DNA of 64,000 nucleotides from Neorhizobium huautlense (GTDB taxonomy: Bacteria; Pseudomonadota; Alphaproteobacteria; Rhizobiales; Rhizobiaceae): contig NZ_JAUSRF010000021.1 in the NCBI RefSeq assembly GCF_030811685.1, positions 1-64,000 of the forward strand, given 5' to 3'. The notes below the pieces were generated by a model that saw only the letters and a program-made list of their open reading frames with translations, had not been told where the DNA came from and did not search any database. Position numbers and translations under genes: made by a program. Of this stretch, positions 1 to 7,486 are shown in pieces (position 1 is the first letter of the stretch; each line of letters opens with the position of its first letter).

Positions 1-54
1 ATCTTCATTGCCTCATTCGAACGCGGCCGGCAAACTCGGTGGTTCGCATAAAAC

Positions 55-115
55 AAAACCCCGCCAAAAAATGACGGGGTTTGTCAGCAGTCTGAGCCCG
101 GCGAAATGCCGGGCT
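55..115 (-). terminator. porin terminator region, two hairpins
   Basis: Two GC-rich hairpins lie beyond the porin stop. Arms 95-102/108-115 form an 8-bp stem with a 5-nt loop. Arms 56-63/75-82 form an 8-bp stem and, read on the minus strand, run into TTTTGTTTT. The distal hairpin is the probable intrinsic terminator of the porin mRNA. Bases 1-54 hold nothing recognisable. Confidence 0.6.
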
Positions 116-140
116 TTCCGTTCGAACCTGAAAGATCAGA

Positions 141-1232
141 TTAGAAGTTGCGCTGCAGACGAACGAAGCCGTCCCAACGATCGCCGTCGCCGGCAACACC
201 GCTGTCGATGTCGACGTCGGTGTAGTTGACGGTGGTCTTGAACGCCAGGTTCTCGGTGATGGCGTAGTCAGCCGTCAGGCCTACGCGCCATGCGCTGCCG
301 CCAACATAATCGCCGGAGACCGGCAGGATCTTGTCCCAATACTGTGCGCCCGGGGTGATCGACAGCTTGTCGGTGACCTTGATGGCGTATTCAGCGCCGA
401 TGGTCCATTCCGAGTAATCCCAGTAACGGTTCGGGCCGGTGGAGTAGACACCGAAGATGCCGAGCGAGCCGGGGCCGATTTCAGCCGTCAGGGTCGAAGC
501 GATGACGCCGTCTTCGTTGTCGAACTCATAACCGCCGAAAACGTCGATGGAAACGCCGCCGAACTTGGCAGCAACGAGACCGTTGACGCCGATTTCGTCC
601 TGACTGTCGTCGAGATCGGTCTTCCAGCCGGCTTCGGAGTTGAAGGCGTCAACGCCGACATAACCCATGAACGCGCCACCGTCGAAGGTGTAGCGGATGC
701 CGTTGTTCAGGGTGTCGGTGGCCTGGTAGTCAACATAACCAGCGGCCGGACCAGCGTCGTGAAGGACGGTTTCGCCCGGAAGGCCCGTGTCGAAGTAGTT
801 GTAGAACTGACCGACGCGCAGGCCGCCGAGTTCGATGTAGGTTTCTTCGAGGTAGAATGCGTCACCACGATCGGTGTCGTTGGTGTTGGCGCGCAGGGTG
901 ATGCGCGAAGCCAGCGTGCCGAGCTCGGTGTCGGACTTGGCTTCCAGACGCAGCTGGGCGCGGGTGTTGGTGTTGTAGCCGGCATCCTGAACGCGGCCAA
1001 CGCCGTCGATATCGAAGTCGCTACGACCGCCAACCTGGGTGCGGACGTAACCACCGATCTTCAGGCAGGTTTCGGTGCCCGGGATGTAGAAGTAGCCGGT
1101 GCCGAAAGCGTCGCAGACGCGAACGTATTCCATCGGCTCAGGTTCAGCAGCAACGATGGCGTCGGCAGCCTGTGCGCCGGATACAGCAGCGAGAGCTGCT
1201 GCGGAGCCGAGAAGAAGGCTCTTGATGTTCAT
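141..1232 (-). CDS. outer membrane porin, Porin_2 family (RopA/Omp2b-like)
   Basis: A 363-aa outer-membrane beta-barrel that should form trimeric general-diffusion pores. Residues 1-22 are a Sec signal peptide ending in GAQA before ADA. The mature N-terminus carries the two-Cys segment typical of rhizobial RopA-type porins (VCDAFGTGYFYIPGTETC). The barrel alternates Gly and aromatic residues and ends in a terminal Phe (RLQRNF), the usual BAM recognition signal. A GGAG Shine-Dalgarno lies 8 nt before the ATG. It is monocistronic, with a promoter candidate at 1315-1342 and a hairpin terminator at 55-115. The family is clear; pore selectivity cannot be read from the sequence. Confidence 0.93.
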   Translation of the reverse strand: MNIKSLLLGSAAALAAVSGAQAADAIVAAEPEPMEYVRVCDAFGTGYFYIPGTETCLKIGGYVRTQVGGRSDFDIDGVGRVQDAGYNTNTRAQLRLEAKSDTELGTLASRITLRANTNDTDRGDAFYLEETYIELGGLRVGQFYNYFDTGLPGETVLHDAGPAAGYVDYQATDTLNNGIRYTFDGGAFMGYVGVDAFNSEAGWKTDLDDSQDEIGVNGLVAAKFGGVSIDVFGGYEFDNEDGVIASTLTAEIGPGSLGIFGVYSTGPNRYWDYSEWTIGAEYAIKVTDKLSITPGAQYWDKILPVSGDYVGGSAWRVGLTADYAITENLAFKTTVNYTDVDIDSGVAGDGDRWDGFVRLQRNF

Positions 1233-1314
1233 GGGGTGAGCTCCAGTCAGTGGTCCGGACGCGGTGTGCGTCCGATCTCAATCCGCGTTGAATCGCATTC
1301 GACGCAGTGGGTGC

Positions 1315-1342
1315 AATGTACGAACGGTCGTTCTGTTTGCAA
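1315..1342 (-). promoter_or_regulatory. candidate sigma70 promoter of the porin
   Basis: On the minus strand TTGCAA (-35) is followed after 16 nt by TACATT (-10), predicting a 5' UTR of about 75 nt before the porin ATG. The spacer contains the near-palindrome GAACGGTCGTTC (1322-1333). A related perfect palindrome, GAACGATCGTTC, lies at 1541-1552. Confidence 0.4.
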
Positions 1343-1675
1343 TCCCGGAAAGCGCTCTCAAGCGTTCTTGCCATCGTTCGATCATCACGCGTGACAGAAA
1401 AGGCACATTCGGGAGTGGCTCACATTCATGTGATTTTAGGCCGTTTTTTCGCCACAAATGCGACAAATTCAATGAAGTGAACCGTTTTTTGAGCCGTTTC
1501 GCGGGCATCCGTAAATTCATTGAGGAGCGCTTGCGGTTTTGAACGATCGTTCTTATTGTTCTGTCGTGCTGCGCTGTTTGGCGTGACGCGGGCCGATCGT
1601 TCCCCTCGGATGGCAGGCCTGACATTGTTGTGGCGATCGGAGAAAGTGCCGGCACATACCTCCACGTCGATCTCG

Positions 1676-1708
1676 GCCGCCCTTCTTCCCTGGAAGGGCG
1701 GCTTTTTT
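1676..1708 (+). terminator. strong orphan intrinsic terminator on the plus strand
   Basis: A perfect 10-bp stem, GCCGCCCTTC/GAAGGGCGGC (1676-1685/1693-1702), is followed by six T. No plus-strand gene lies upstream, and both neighbours run on the minus strand. It therefore probably ends an unannotated small RNA transcribed from the 1233-1756 intergenic region. The loop is pyrimidine-rich (TTCCCTG). Confidence 0.6.
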
Positions 1709-1756
1709 CGTCGTCGTGCGTTCGATTGTGTGATGTGGGAGCGTGCGGCTCGCTGC

Positions 1757-2311
1757 TCAGGACGGGTAGGAGGCGTAGATTTCCCTGATGTCCTCGAGGA
1801 TGTCGATGCGCTCGGCATCTGTCCATGTATGGAAATTGAAGCGCTCGATGCAACTGAACCCGGTCAAGGCGAAATAGGCCATTCGTGCGGCTTTCGGCTT
1901 GGTGCCGCTCGAAATCGAATCGAGTTCGTTCGCCATCCAGTCCCGCATGAATGTCTGCAGGGCCTCGTCTCGTCCGAGCGAGACGCTGATGGTCATGGCG
2001 ATTGCGCGGTCCCGTTCCAGCGGTCGTTTGCGTGCAGCCACCAGTCTGCCGAACAGTTCTGGATGGGACGATCCCGCCATGGCGCAATCTCGCACATGCG
2101 AATCGGTTGTCTGCTGGTCCCTGCGGATCTGACGTTCGACCAATGCTTCCAGAAGCGCGCATTTGGTCTTGTGGTCGTACACAACCTGCGACTTGCTGAC
2201 GCCTGCCTCTTTGGCAACGGAGTCGATTGACAGGCTGGCAGCCCCCGTACGCGAAATAACGCGCTCGGCTGCGTCAAGGATATGCTCCGGATCGATCTTC
2301 CTAGGTCCCAC
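1757..2311 (-). CDS. TetR/AcrR-family transcriptional regulator
   Basis: A 184-aa repressor-type protein. The N-terminal helix-turn-helix is clear: ILDAAERVISRTGAASLSID, then VAKEAGVSKSQVVYDHKTK, where VY-x-HKTK is the TetR helix 3/4 signature. The ligand-binding C-terminal half is variable, so no effector can be named. The start is uncertain. The open frame extends to a TTG at 2386, but that codon lacks a Shine-Dalgarno and lies upstream of a good promoter (2346-2373). The GTG at 2311, 12 nt behind GAGGGG, is preferred. No divergent partner gene exists; the target may be itself or the neighbouring porin region. Confidence 0.8.
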   Translation of the reverse strand: MGPRKIDPEHILDAAERVISRTGAASLSIDSVAKEAGVSKSQVVYDHKTKCALLEALVERQIRRDQQTTDSHVRDCAMAGSSHPELFGRLVAARKRPLERDRAIAMTISVSLGRDEALQTFMRDWMANELDSISSGTKPKAARMAYFALTGFSCIERFNFHTWTDAERIDILEDIREIYASYPS

Positions 2312-2345
2312 GTATTCGTCTAGCCCCTCGTTTCTTTTGCGACCA

Positions 2346-2373
2346 CTTATAGCAGTTATGACAACGAGTTGAA
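2346..2373 (-). promoter_or_regulatory. candidate promoter of the TetR gene
   Basis: On the minus strand TTCAAC is followed by 16 nt and TATAAG. Its position implies that translation starts downstream of about 2340, which supports the GTG at 2311 over the longer frame. Confidence 0.35.
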
Positions 2374-2497
2374 TACGATTACGCAAGTGATTTCAATTTC
2401 TCGCGGACTGGTTGGGCTTTTTCCACGAGATCAGGTGCCGGCTGCGGGATATGCCTCGCAGGCATCGGCGCCGGCACCGCTTTCAGATGTCGGATCT

Positions 2498-2998
2498 TTA
2501 TTGACGACCTTCCGGATCGTCTGGGCCGGGGCTTCCAAGCGGCCACCGTTCGCCATCGGACACGAAGGCGGTGCCGCTGCGTCGCGGAAAAAACTCGTAG
2601 GTGATGCCGACGACTTCGCCCGATGAACCGGGCCTGCTGCGGAACATGCCGACCGAGCGAAGAAAACGATAGGTCTCGCCTTCGGCGCCAACCCGGAAAA
2701 TGCTGTGATAGGGGCGCTTTTCGACACTGGCGCGCTCGAAAGTCGACATGATGAAGCCGAGATCGTCCGGGTGGATCTGCGCCGACACCCGGGTCATGTC
2801 CATAGGGCCATCGCTATGTTCAAGCCCAAACAGATCGCTGAAATCGGAGCTGGCGAACATGTGGCCGCTGTCGAGGTCAAGCCGCCAGGAGCCGAACAGC
2901 CTGAAGGCGGTGATCAGTTCGATAGCTTCCGCATCGCTGATGCCGATTATGCGATGCTGATCGTTATCGCGATGTTCCTGCTCGACCCAGAAAGGCAA
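2498..2998 (-). CDS. single PAS-domain protein
   Basis: A 166-aa cytoplasmic protein made almost entirely of one PAS fold (about residues 35-135; PAS_3-like, with LFGLEHSDG, VHP-like IHPDDLGFI and a FRVGAEGETYRFLRS strand). It has no kinase, GGDEF or DNA-binding output. The start is TTG, 7 nt after a perfect AAGGAG, and no in-frame ATG is available. It follows the LuxR-type gene by 32 nt on the same strand, so the two are probably co-transcribed. The natural hypothesis is that it supplies a sensory input to that regulator; this is inference. Confidence 0.75.
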   Translation of the reverse strand: MPFWVEQEHRDNDQHRIIGISDAEAIELITAFRLFGSWRLDLDSGHMFASSDFSDLFGLEHSDGPMDMTRVSAQIHPDDLGFIMSTFERASVEKRPYHSIFRVGAEGETYRFLRSVGMFRSRPGSSGEVVGITYEFFPRRSGTAFVSDGERWPLGSPGPDDPEGRQ

Positions 2999-3030
2999 GA
3001 CAGTGCTCCTTAACGCATGCCAGTGCCGGC

Positions 3031-3708
3031 TTAAGCAATCAGCTTGAGCCGGATGGCCTTAGCTACCAACTGCGTTCTGTTGACGCAATCGAGTTTGCGG
3101 ATTGCATTGGTGAGATAGGCATTGATGGTGTGATCGGACAGCGAAAGGATGTTGCCGATCTCGTTGGAGGTCTTGCCCTGAGAGGTCCAGCGAACGACTT
3201 CCAGTTCGCGGGCGGTAAGGGCAGGGGCCGACGGGCGTGGCTCGTGACGGCGCAGGCGATCGAAGATATCAAAGCCATGCAGGGCAATCATGCCCAGTTC
3301 GTTCAGTTCCGCCTGGAACAAAGGCGGGCGCGTGCCGTCGAAGCGCATGATGAAGCGGTTGCCGTCGACCGAATGCAGCGGCATGGCAGCGCTGGAGGTG
3401 ATGTCATGGCGCCGCAGCAGTTCTATTGTCTGCTCGTCGAATTCCAGGCTGTGATTATCGGCATGGTTGACCGACCAGCTGACCGGCAGTGCTGACCCGA
3501 CAAGAAGAGAGGCGAGCGGGCAGCGGCGCATCAGCCGACGTCGATCGAATTCACGGATATAGTCGCGCGGCCATGTCGTCTCGATGACAAGTGGTGCCAG
3601 CAGAATATCATCCGGGTCCGGCGACGCGAGCAGCGTGACATGCCGGAAGCCGAATTCAATGGCGACCTTTTTCAAGGCGGAAATGACGTCCGCATGCGAA
3701 TCCGACAT
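3031..3708 (-). CDS. LuxR-family regulator with autoinducer-binding-like domain
   Basis: A 225-aa protein. The N-terminal half resembles the autoinducer-binding domain; the C-terminus (about 160-222) is a LuxR/GerE helix-turn-helix with LTARELEVVRWTSQGKTSNE and the recognition helix around SDHTINAYLTNAIRKL. The chosen ATG has AAGGAA 6 nt upstream; an ATG at 3753 and a GTG at 3774 are alternatives. Aligning DYIREFDRRRLMRRCPL with TraR/LasR puts Tyr at the conserved Trp57 site and Cys where acyl-homoserine-lactone receptors have Asp70. No luxI gene is present. It is probably a LuxR solo with a different ligand. Confidence 0.82.
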   Translation of the reverse strand: MSDSHADVISALKKVAIEFGFRHVTLLASPDPDDILLAPLVIETTWPRDYIREFDRRRLMRRCPLASLLVGSALPVSWSVNHADNHSLEFDEQTIELLRRHDITSSAAMPLHSVDGNRFIMRFDGTRPPLFQAELNELGMIALHGFDIFDRLRRHEPRPSAPALTARELEVVRWTSQGKTSNEIGNILSLSDHTINAYLTNAIRKLDCVNRTQLVAKAIRLKLIA

Positions 3709-4104
3709 GGAAATTTCCTTGTTCAGAGCCGCCTGCCGTTCGAGTGTGATCATGGTGGTCCCGGAACATGACACCCAGTTATGTTGGGGCGCAACGAATA
3801 TACCAAAAAAGCTTTGCTGCCAGCATATTTTTTCGGATTTAAGGCTTCAAAAAGAACGTGTGTGGGCTTTTGCTCAAAATTTCATGTTATTTCAGCGATT
3901 TATGTTGAGCTTAGTTATACACTTTGGCAGTCGAAAACGCGATTTTCTGTATCCTGCAAAATATAACGGCGGATGATTCTTTCGATTGCTTTTTTCAATC
4001 GTTTAATCGCTGTTTGTGATTGATGGGGATGGCATTGCAGCGGCCCTTGCCGTAAGGGGCCGTTTCAGCGATTTTCCGCGCTCTCAGACCCAAGGAGATG
4101 CCTC
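3709..4104. other. intergenic region between luxR-type gene and fhs
   Basis: This region is AT-richer than the flanks. It holds a short perfect hairpin (CGATTG/CAATCG, 3983-3988/3996-4001, loop of mostly T) and a larger imperfect hairpin (4041-4048/4054-4062, CGGCCCTT/AAGGGGCCG) about 30 nt before the fhs Shine-Dalgarno. The second could belong to an fhs leader. No leader ORF or known riboswitch was recognised. Confidence 0.4.
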
Positions 4105-5784
4105 TTGCCGACCGTAGCTTCCGATATCGAAATCGCGCGTGCCGCCACCAAGAAACCGATTTTCGAAATCGGTGCCCGGCTCGGTATCGCATCAGAAGAT
4201 CTCGTTCCCTATGGTCACGACAAGGCGAAGGTGAGTGCGCAGTTCATTAACGCACAATCGAAAAAGCCGGACGGCAAGCTCATTCTGGTGACGGCGATCA
4301 ACCCGACCCCGGCGGGCGAGGGCAAGACCACCACGACGGTGGGGCTTGGCGATGGTCTCAACCGCATCGGCAAGAATGCGATGATCTGCGTGCGCGAGCC
4401 GTCGCTAGGCCCCTGTTTCGGTGTCAAGGGTGGCGCGGCCGGCGGTGGCCACGCACAGGTCGTGCCGATGGAGGATATCAACCTCCACTTCACCGGCGAT
4501 TTCCATGCGATCACCTCGGCGCATAATCTGCTGGCGGCGATGATCGACAACCACATCTATTGGGGCAATGCGCTCAATATCGATGTGCGCCGTATCACCT
4601 GGCGCCGTGTCATGGACATGAACGACCGGGCACTGCGCGAAATCGTCGGCTCGCTCGGCGGCGTTTCCAACGGTTTTCCGCGCGAAGGTGGCTTTGACAT
4701 TACCGTTGCTTCGGAAGTGATGGCGATCCTCTGCCTGGCCAACGATCTGGAAGATCTGGAGAAGCGTCTCGGCGATATTATCGTTGCCTACCGCACCGAC
4801 AAGACGCCGGTTTTTGCCCGCGACCTCAAGGCCGATGGCGCCATGGCCGTTCTTCTCAAGGACGCCATGCAGCCGAACCTCGTGCAGACGCTGGAAAACA
4901 ATCCGGCATTCGTGCATGGCGGCCCGTTCGCCAATATCGCCCACGGCTGCAACTCGGTGATCGCCACCAGGACGGCGCTGAAGCTCGCCGACTATGTGGT
5001 GACCGAAGCCGGTTTCGGTGCCGATCTCGGTGCTGAGAAATTCTTCGACATCAAGTGCCGCAAGGCCGGTCTGAAGCCGGATGCCGCCGTTATCGTCGCC
5101 ACCGTGCGGGCGCTGAAAATGAATGGCGGGGTTGCCAAGGACGATCTCGGCCAGGAAAATGTCGATGCACTTACGCGCGGTTGCTCGAACCTTGGCCGTC
5201 ATGTCGCCAATGTCCGCAAATTCGGCGTGCCGGTGGTCGTTGCCATCAACCATTTCATTTCAGACACCGACGCCGAAGTGGCGGCCGTGAAGGAATATGT
5301 TGCGCATCTGGGTGCCGAGGCGATCCTCTGCCGCCATTGGGCCGAAGGGTCTGCCGGTATCGAGGAGCTGGCCTGGAAGGTCGTTGAGATGGCGCAGTCG
5401 GGGACTGCCAAGTTCGAGCCGATCTATCCCGACGCCATGCCGCTGATGGAAAAGATCGAGGCGGTTGCCGCAAAAATCTACCATGCCGGTGAAGTGACCG
5501 CGACCAAGGCGGTGCGTGACCAGCTGAAGGCCTGGGAAGAGCAGGGTTATGGCAAGCTGCCGGTCTGCATGGCGAAGACCCAATATTCCTTCTCGACCGA
5601 TCCGACCCTGCGCGGCGCGCCGGAAGGCCATGTGGTGACGGTGCGTGAAGTGCGCCTCTCGGCCGGTGCCGGTTTCGTCGTCGCCATTACCGGCGAGATC
5701 ATGACCATGCCGGGTCTGCCGCGCTCGCCGGCGGCAGAGCGGATAGTGCTCAATGAGCAGGGTTATATCGAAGGGCTGTTCTGA
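4105..5784 (+). CDS. fhs: formate--tetrahydrofolate ligase
   Basis: A 559-aa cytosolic enzyme of the usual family length (about 556-560 aa). It makes 10-formyl-THF from formate, THF and ATP, feeding purine synthesis and C1 metabolism. The ATP-binding loop TPAGEGKTTTTVGL lies near residues 68-82, and the family signature GGAAGGGHAQVVPMEDINLH follows at about 112-131. Translation starts at TTG (4105), 7 nt after a perfect AAGGAG. An ATG at 4098 is out of frame. The gene appears monocistronic and is followed by a RIME-like repeat. Confidence 0.97.
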   Translation: MPTVASDIEIARAATKKPIFEIGARLGIASEDLVPYGHDKAKVSAQFINAQSKKPDGKLILVTAINPTPAGEGKTTTTVGLGDGLNRIGKNAMICVREPSLGPCFGVKGGAAGGGHAQVVPMEDINLHFTGDFHAITSAHNLLAAMIDNHIYWGNALNIDVRRITWRRVMDMNDRALREIVGSLGGVSNGFPREGGFDITVASEVMAILCLANDLEDLEKRLGDIIVAYRTDKTPVFARDLKADGAMAVLLKDAMQPNLVQTLENNPAFVHGGPFANIAHGCNSVIATRTALKLADYVVTEAGFGADLGAEKFFDIKCRKAGLKPDAAVIVATVRALKMNGGVAKDDLGQENVDALTRGCSNLGRHVANVRKFGVPVVVAINHFISDTDAEVAAVKEYVAHLGAEAILCRHWAEGSAGIEELAWKVVEMAQSGTAKFEPIYPDAMPLMEKIEAVAAKIYHAGEVTATKAVRDQLKAWEEQGYGKLPVCMAKTQYSFSTDPTLRGAPEGHVVTVREVRLSAGAGFVVAITGEIMTMPGLPRSPAAERIVLNEQGYIEGLF

Positions 5785-5807
5785 GGGTTTATCCGCGCGT
5801 GCATGAG

Positions 5808-5955
5808 AGGACTGCCCTTCACCCTAACCCTCTCCCGCCTGCGGGGAGAGGGGACGTGGCTTATTGAGCCTACATCTGTTGGGGCAAAGCTGTGCGGCGT
5901 ATTCCCTTCTCCCCGCACGCGGCGAGAAGGTGGCGGCAGCCGGTTGAGGGGCAAT
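5808..5955. repeat. RIME-like intergenic palindromic element
   Basis: The space between the convergent genes fhs and the extensin-like gene contains two palindromes. One is CCCTCTCCCGC/GCGGGGAGAGGG (5828-5853); the other is CCTTCTC/GAGAAGG around GC-rich centres (5905-5930). The arrangement resembles the Rhizobium-specific intergenic mosaic elements (RIME), which carry two large palindromes. Assignment is by resemblance only. Confidence 0.55.
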
Positions 5956-5967
5956 TGCAACAGCGGA

Positions 5968-7170
5968 TCACCGGCAATACCGGTAGCCGTTCTTGCGATC
6001 CAGCACGTCGAGATGCAGATGATCCTGATGCGTCGCGTCGCTTCCGGGTGAGAGCACGGTGGAAAAATACAGGCAGGCACTGGCTGTCGCGGTGCGCTGA
6101 AAAGCGCCTTCCAGCGTCGAATCCTCCTGCCGCGGTTTCATCTCCAGCGTTTCGCCATTGTCGAGCTTGAACGCGGCGACATCGATGGCGTTTCCTCGCG
6201 CGTGTTCCGACACCTTGCCGGTCGAGGCGCTGTTGCGCAGGCGGCAGGCATAGGTGGAGCCGGGCACGATGCCGGTGACCTTGCGGCCCGGCATGGCGAC
6301 ATTCATGGCGGGCTGGACATTGTCCTTCATCCAGGTGGCCAGCGCATGGGCGGTCTCGCAGCGCATCTGCGCGCCGCCGGTATCGACGCCGGGCAGGATT
6401 TCCTTCACCGCGATCGGCTGTTCGATGCCGCAGCCCGGTTCTTCACCGGTAATTGCCGGGATCGTCTCGAATTTCGTGCCGAGCGCCGTCAGATCGGCAA
6501 GGCAGGCCTTCAGTTCTTCCGGATCCTCCTTTTCGAGCGGCGGAGGGGGCGGGGTTTTGGCCTTGTCCTCTTCCTTCTTTTCGGCGTCCGTCTTGGGCTG
6601 GTCTGCCTTGTCCGGTTCCGCCGTTTTTGGCTCGTCATCCTTTGCTGAAGGCTTTTCTTCGGCCGGTTTGTCTGCGGTTTCCGGTTTTGCCAGTTTTTCC
6701 TTTGGTGTTTCGGGTTTCGGCAGCGGCTTTGGAACGTCTACCGCTTGCGTCTGTTCGGGGGAGGTTGCAGCAGGGTTTTCGGCCGGTAGAGGCGTCTTGT
6801 CCGCAAGCTCTGGCGGGGTCGGTTGGGTGGCCGGTGTTTCAGCCGTTACCGGTTTTGTGTCCTCTGCCTCTATTGCCGGCGAAGCGCTTTCTTCCGGCTT
6901 TGTGCCAGGCTTCGGCAGTGGAACGGGAACAGTGGCAAGCGCCGGAACGGATGGCGTTGCGTTTCGTGTTTTTGCCGGACGGGCGCGGCGGCGCTCGGAG
7001 GGTTTTGAACGGGATGATTGTTTTCTGACCCCGATATCCTTCATGAAGCGGTCAAGCGCGTTGACGGGCACCACATCCGTGCGCTCCATGGCCGGAGCCG
7101 GGAGATGGGGCGGCATGGCAGCGCCGAAGGCAAGCGGCAGGCAGGCAAAAACACAAAGGATTTGCTTCAT
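5968..7170 (-). CDS. periplasmic extensin-like (DUF/ExtensinLike_C) protein
   Basis: A 400-aa exported protein. Residues 1-17 form a signal peptide. A long low-complexity Pro/Lys/Glu/Ala linker fills about 45-215. The C-terminal extensin-like domain (about 225-400) contains SEHARGNAIDVAAF and HQDHLHLDV, the His/Asp/His pattern of M15-type zinc D,D-carboxypeptidase folds. A role in peptidoglycan maturation is plausible but unproven for the family. The linker may span the wall. It diverges from the trp leader region. Confidence 0.85.
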   Translation of the reverse strand: MKQILCVFACLPLAFGAAMPPHLPAPAMERTDVVPVNALDRFMKDIGVRKQSSRSKPSERRRARPAKTRNATPSVPALATVPVPLPKPGTKPEESASPAIEAEDTKPVTAETPATQPTPPELADKTPLPAENPAATSPEQTQAVDVPKPLPKPETPKEKLAKPETADKPAEEKPSAKDDEPKTAEPDKADQPKTDAEKKEEDKAKTPPPPPLEKEDPEELKACLADLTALGTKFETIPAITGEEPGCGIEQPIAVKEILPGVDTGGAQMRCETAHALATWMKDNVQPAMNVAMPGRKVTGIVPGSTYACRLRNSASTGKVSEHARGNAIDVAAFKLDNGETLEMKPRQEDSTLEGAFQRTATASACLYFSTVLSPGSDATHQDHLHLDVLDRKNGYRYCR

Positions 7171-7289
7171 CCTTCATTGGTCCTCTCATTTTCGGGTGAA
7201 CCATTTTCGGACGCCCGGCGAGGAGGGGAACGCAAATGGCACCGATTTGGTCGCATCGAACCGGCAATAAAATTGCGGCAGGAATCCGC

Positions 7290-7318
7290 TTGCATGCGTT
7301 TCAAAGCCACGCTAACAA
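7290..7318 (+). promoter_or_regulatory. promoter of trpL-trpE(G)
   Basis: TTGCAT (-35, 7290-7295), a 17-nt spacer and TAACAA (-10, 7313-7318). The predicted start point, about 7324-7327, coincides with the ATG of the 14-codon leader ORF. This implies a leaderless trpL. Confidence 0.55.
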
Positions 7319-7326
7319 TTCGCCCC

Positions 7327-7371
7327 ATGATCAACTCGATGAACATTGCTAACTGGTGGTGGGCACGCTGA
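7327..7371 (+). CDS. trpL: trp operon leader peptide
   Basis: A 14-codon ORF encoding MINSMNIANWWWAR, with three consecutive Trp codons. Length and the terminal WWWAR match what is known of the Sinorhizobium meliloti trpL peptide. No Shine-Dalgarno is visible and the promoter places the mRNA 5' end at the ATG. An internal ATG at 7339 would give a 10-residue version. Ribosome stalling at the Trp codons when charged tRNA-Trp is scarce should favour the antiterminator. In S. meliloti the released peptide and attenuated RNA also act in trans; whether that holds here is untested. Confidence 0.88.
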   Translation: MINSMNIANWWWAR

Positions 7372-7441
7372 CGCGGCCTTGACCAGTCATGTCCATCGAC
7401 AAGACGACGACAAGCCGCCCGAACCACGAGGCGGCTTTTTT
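7352..7441 (+). promoter_or_regulatory. trp transcription attenuator
   Basis: Alternative pairings can be drawn. Segment 1 (ACTGGT, 7352-7357, over the Trp codons) pairs with segment 2 (ACCAGT, 7382-7387). Segment 2 (GCGGC, 7373-7377) can instead pair with segment 3 (GCCGC, 7414-7418). Segment 3 with segment 4 forms the terminator AGCCGCC/GGCGGCT (7413-7419/7430-7436), followed by six T. This is a textbook attenuator. Confidence 0.85.
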
Positions 7442-7486
7442 GTTGAGCCGCTTTAAGGGATCGGGCATCCAATCCAGAGGCGGAAT

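Noticed and set aside
3983..4001. CGATTG-CTTTTTT-CAATCG hairpin as a terminator
   Set aside because: The T-run is in the loop, the stem is only 6 bp and it lies upstream of fhs with no gene ending there.
7018..7338. Longer in-frame extension upstream of trpL
   Set aside because: It would start far upstream of the promoter and antisense to the extensin-like gene; only the last 14 codons lie downstream of the -10 box.
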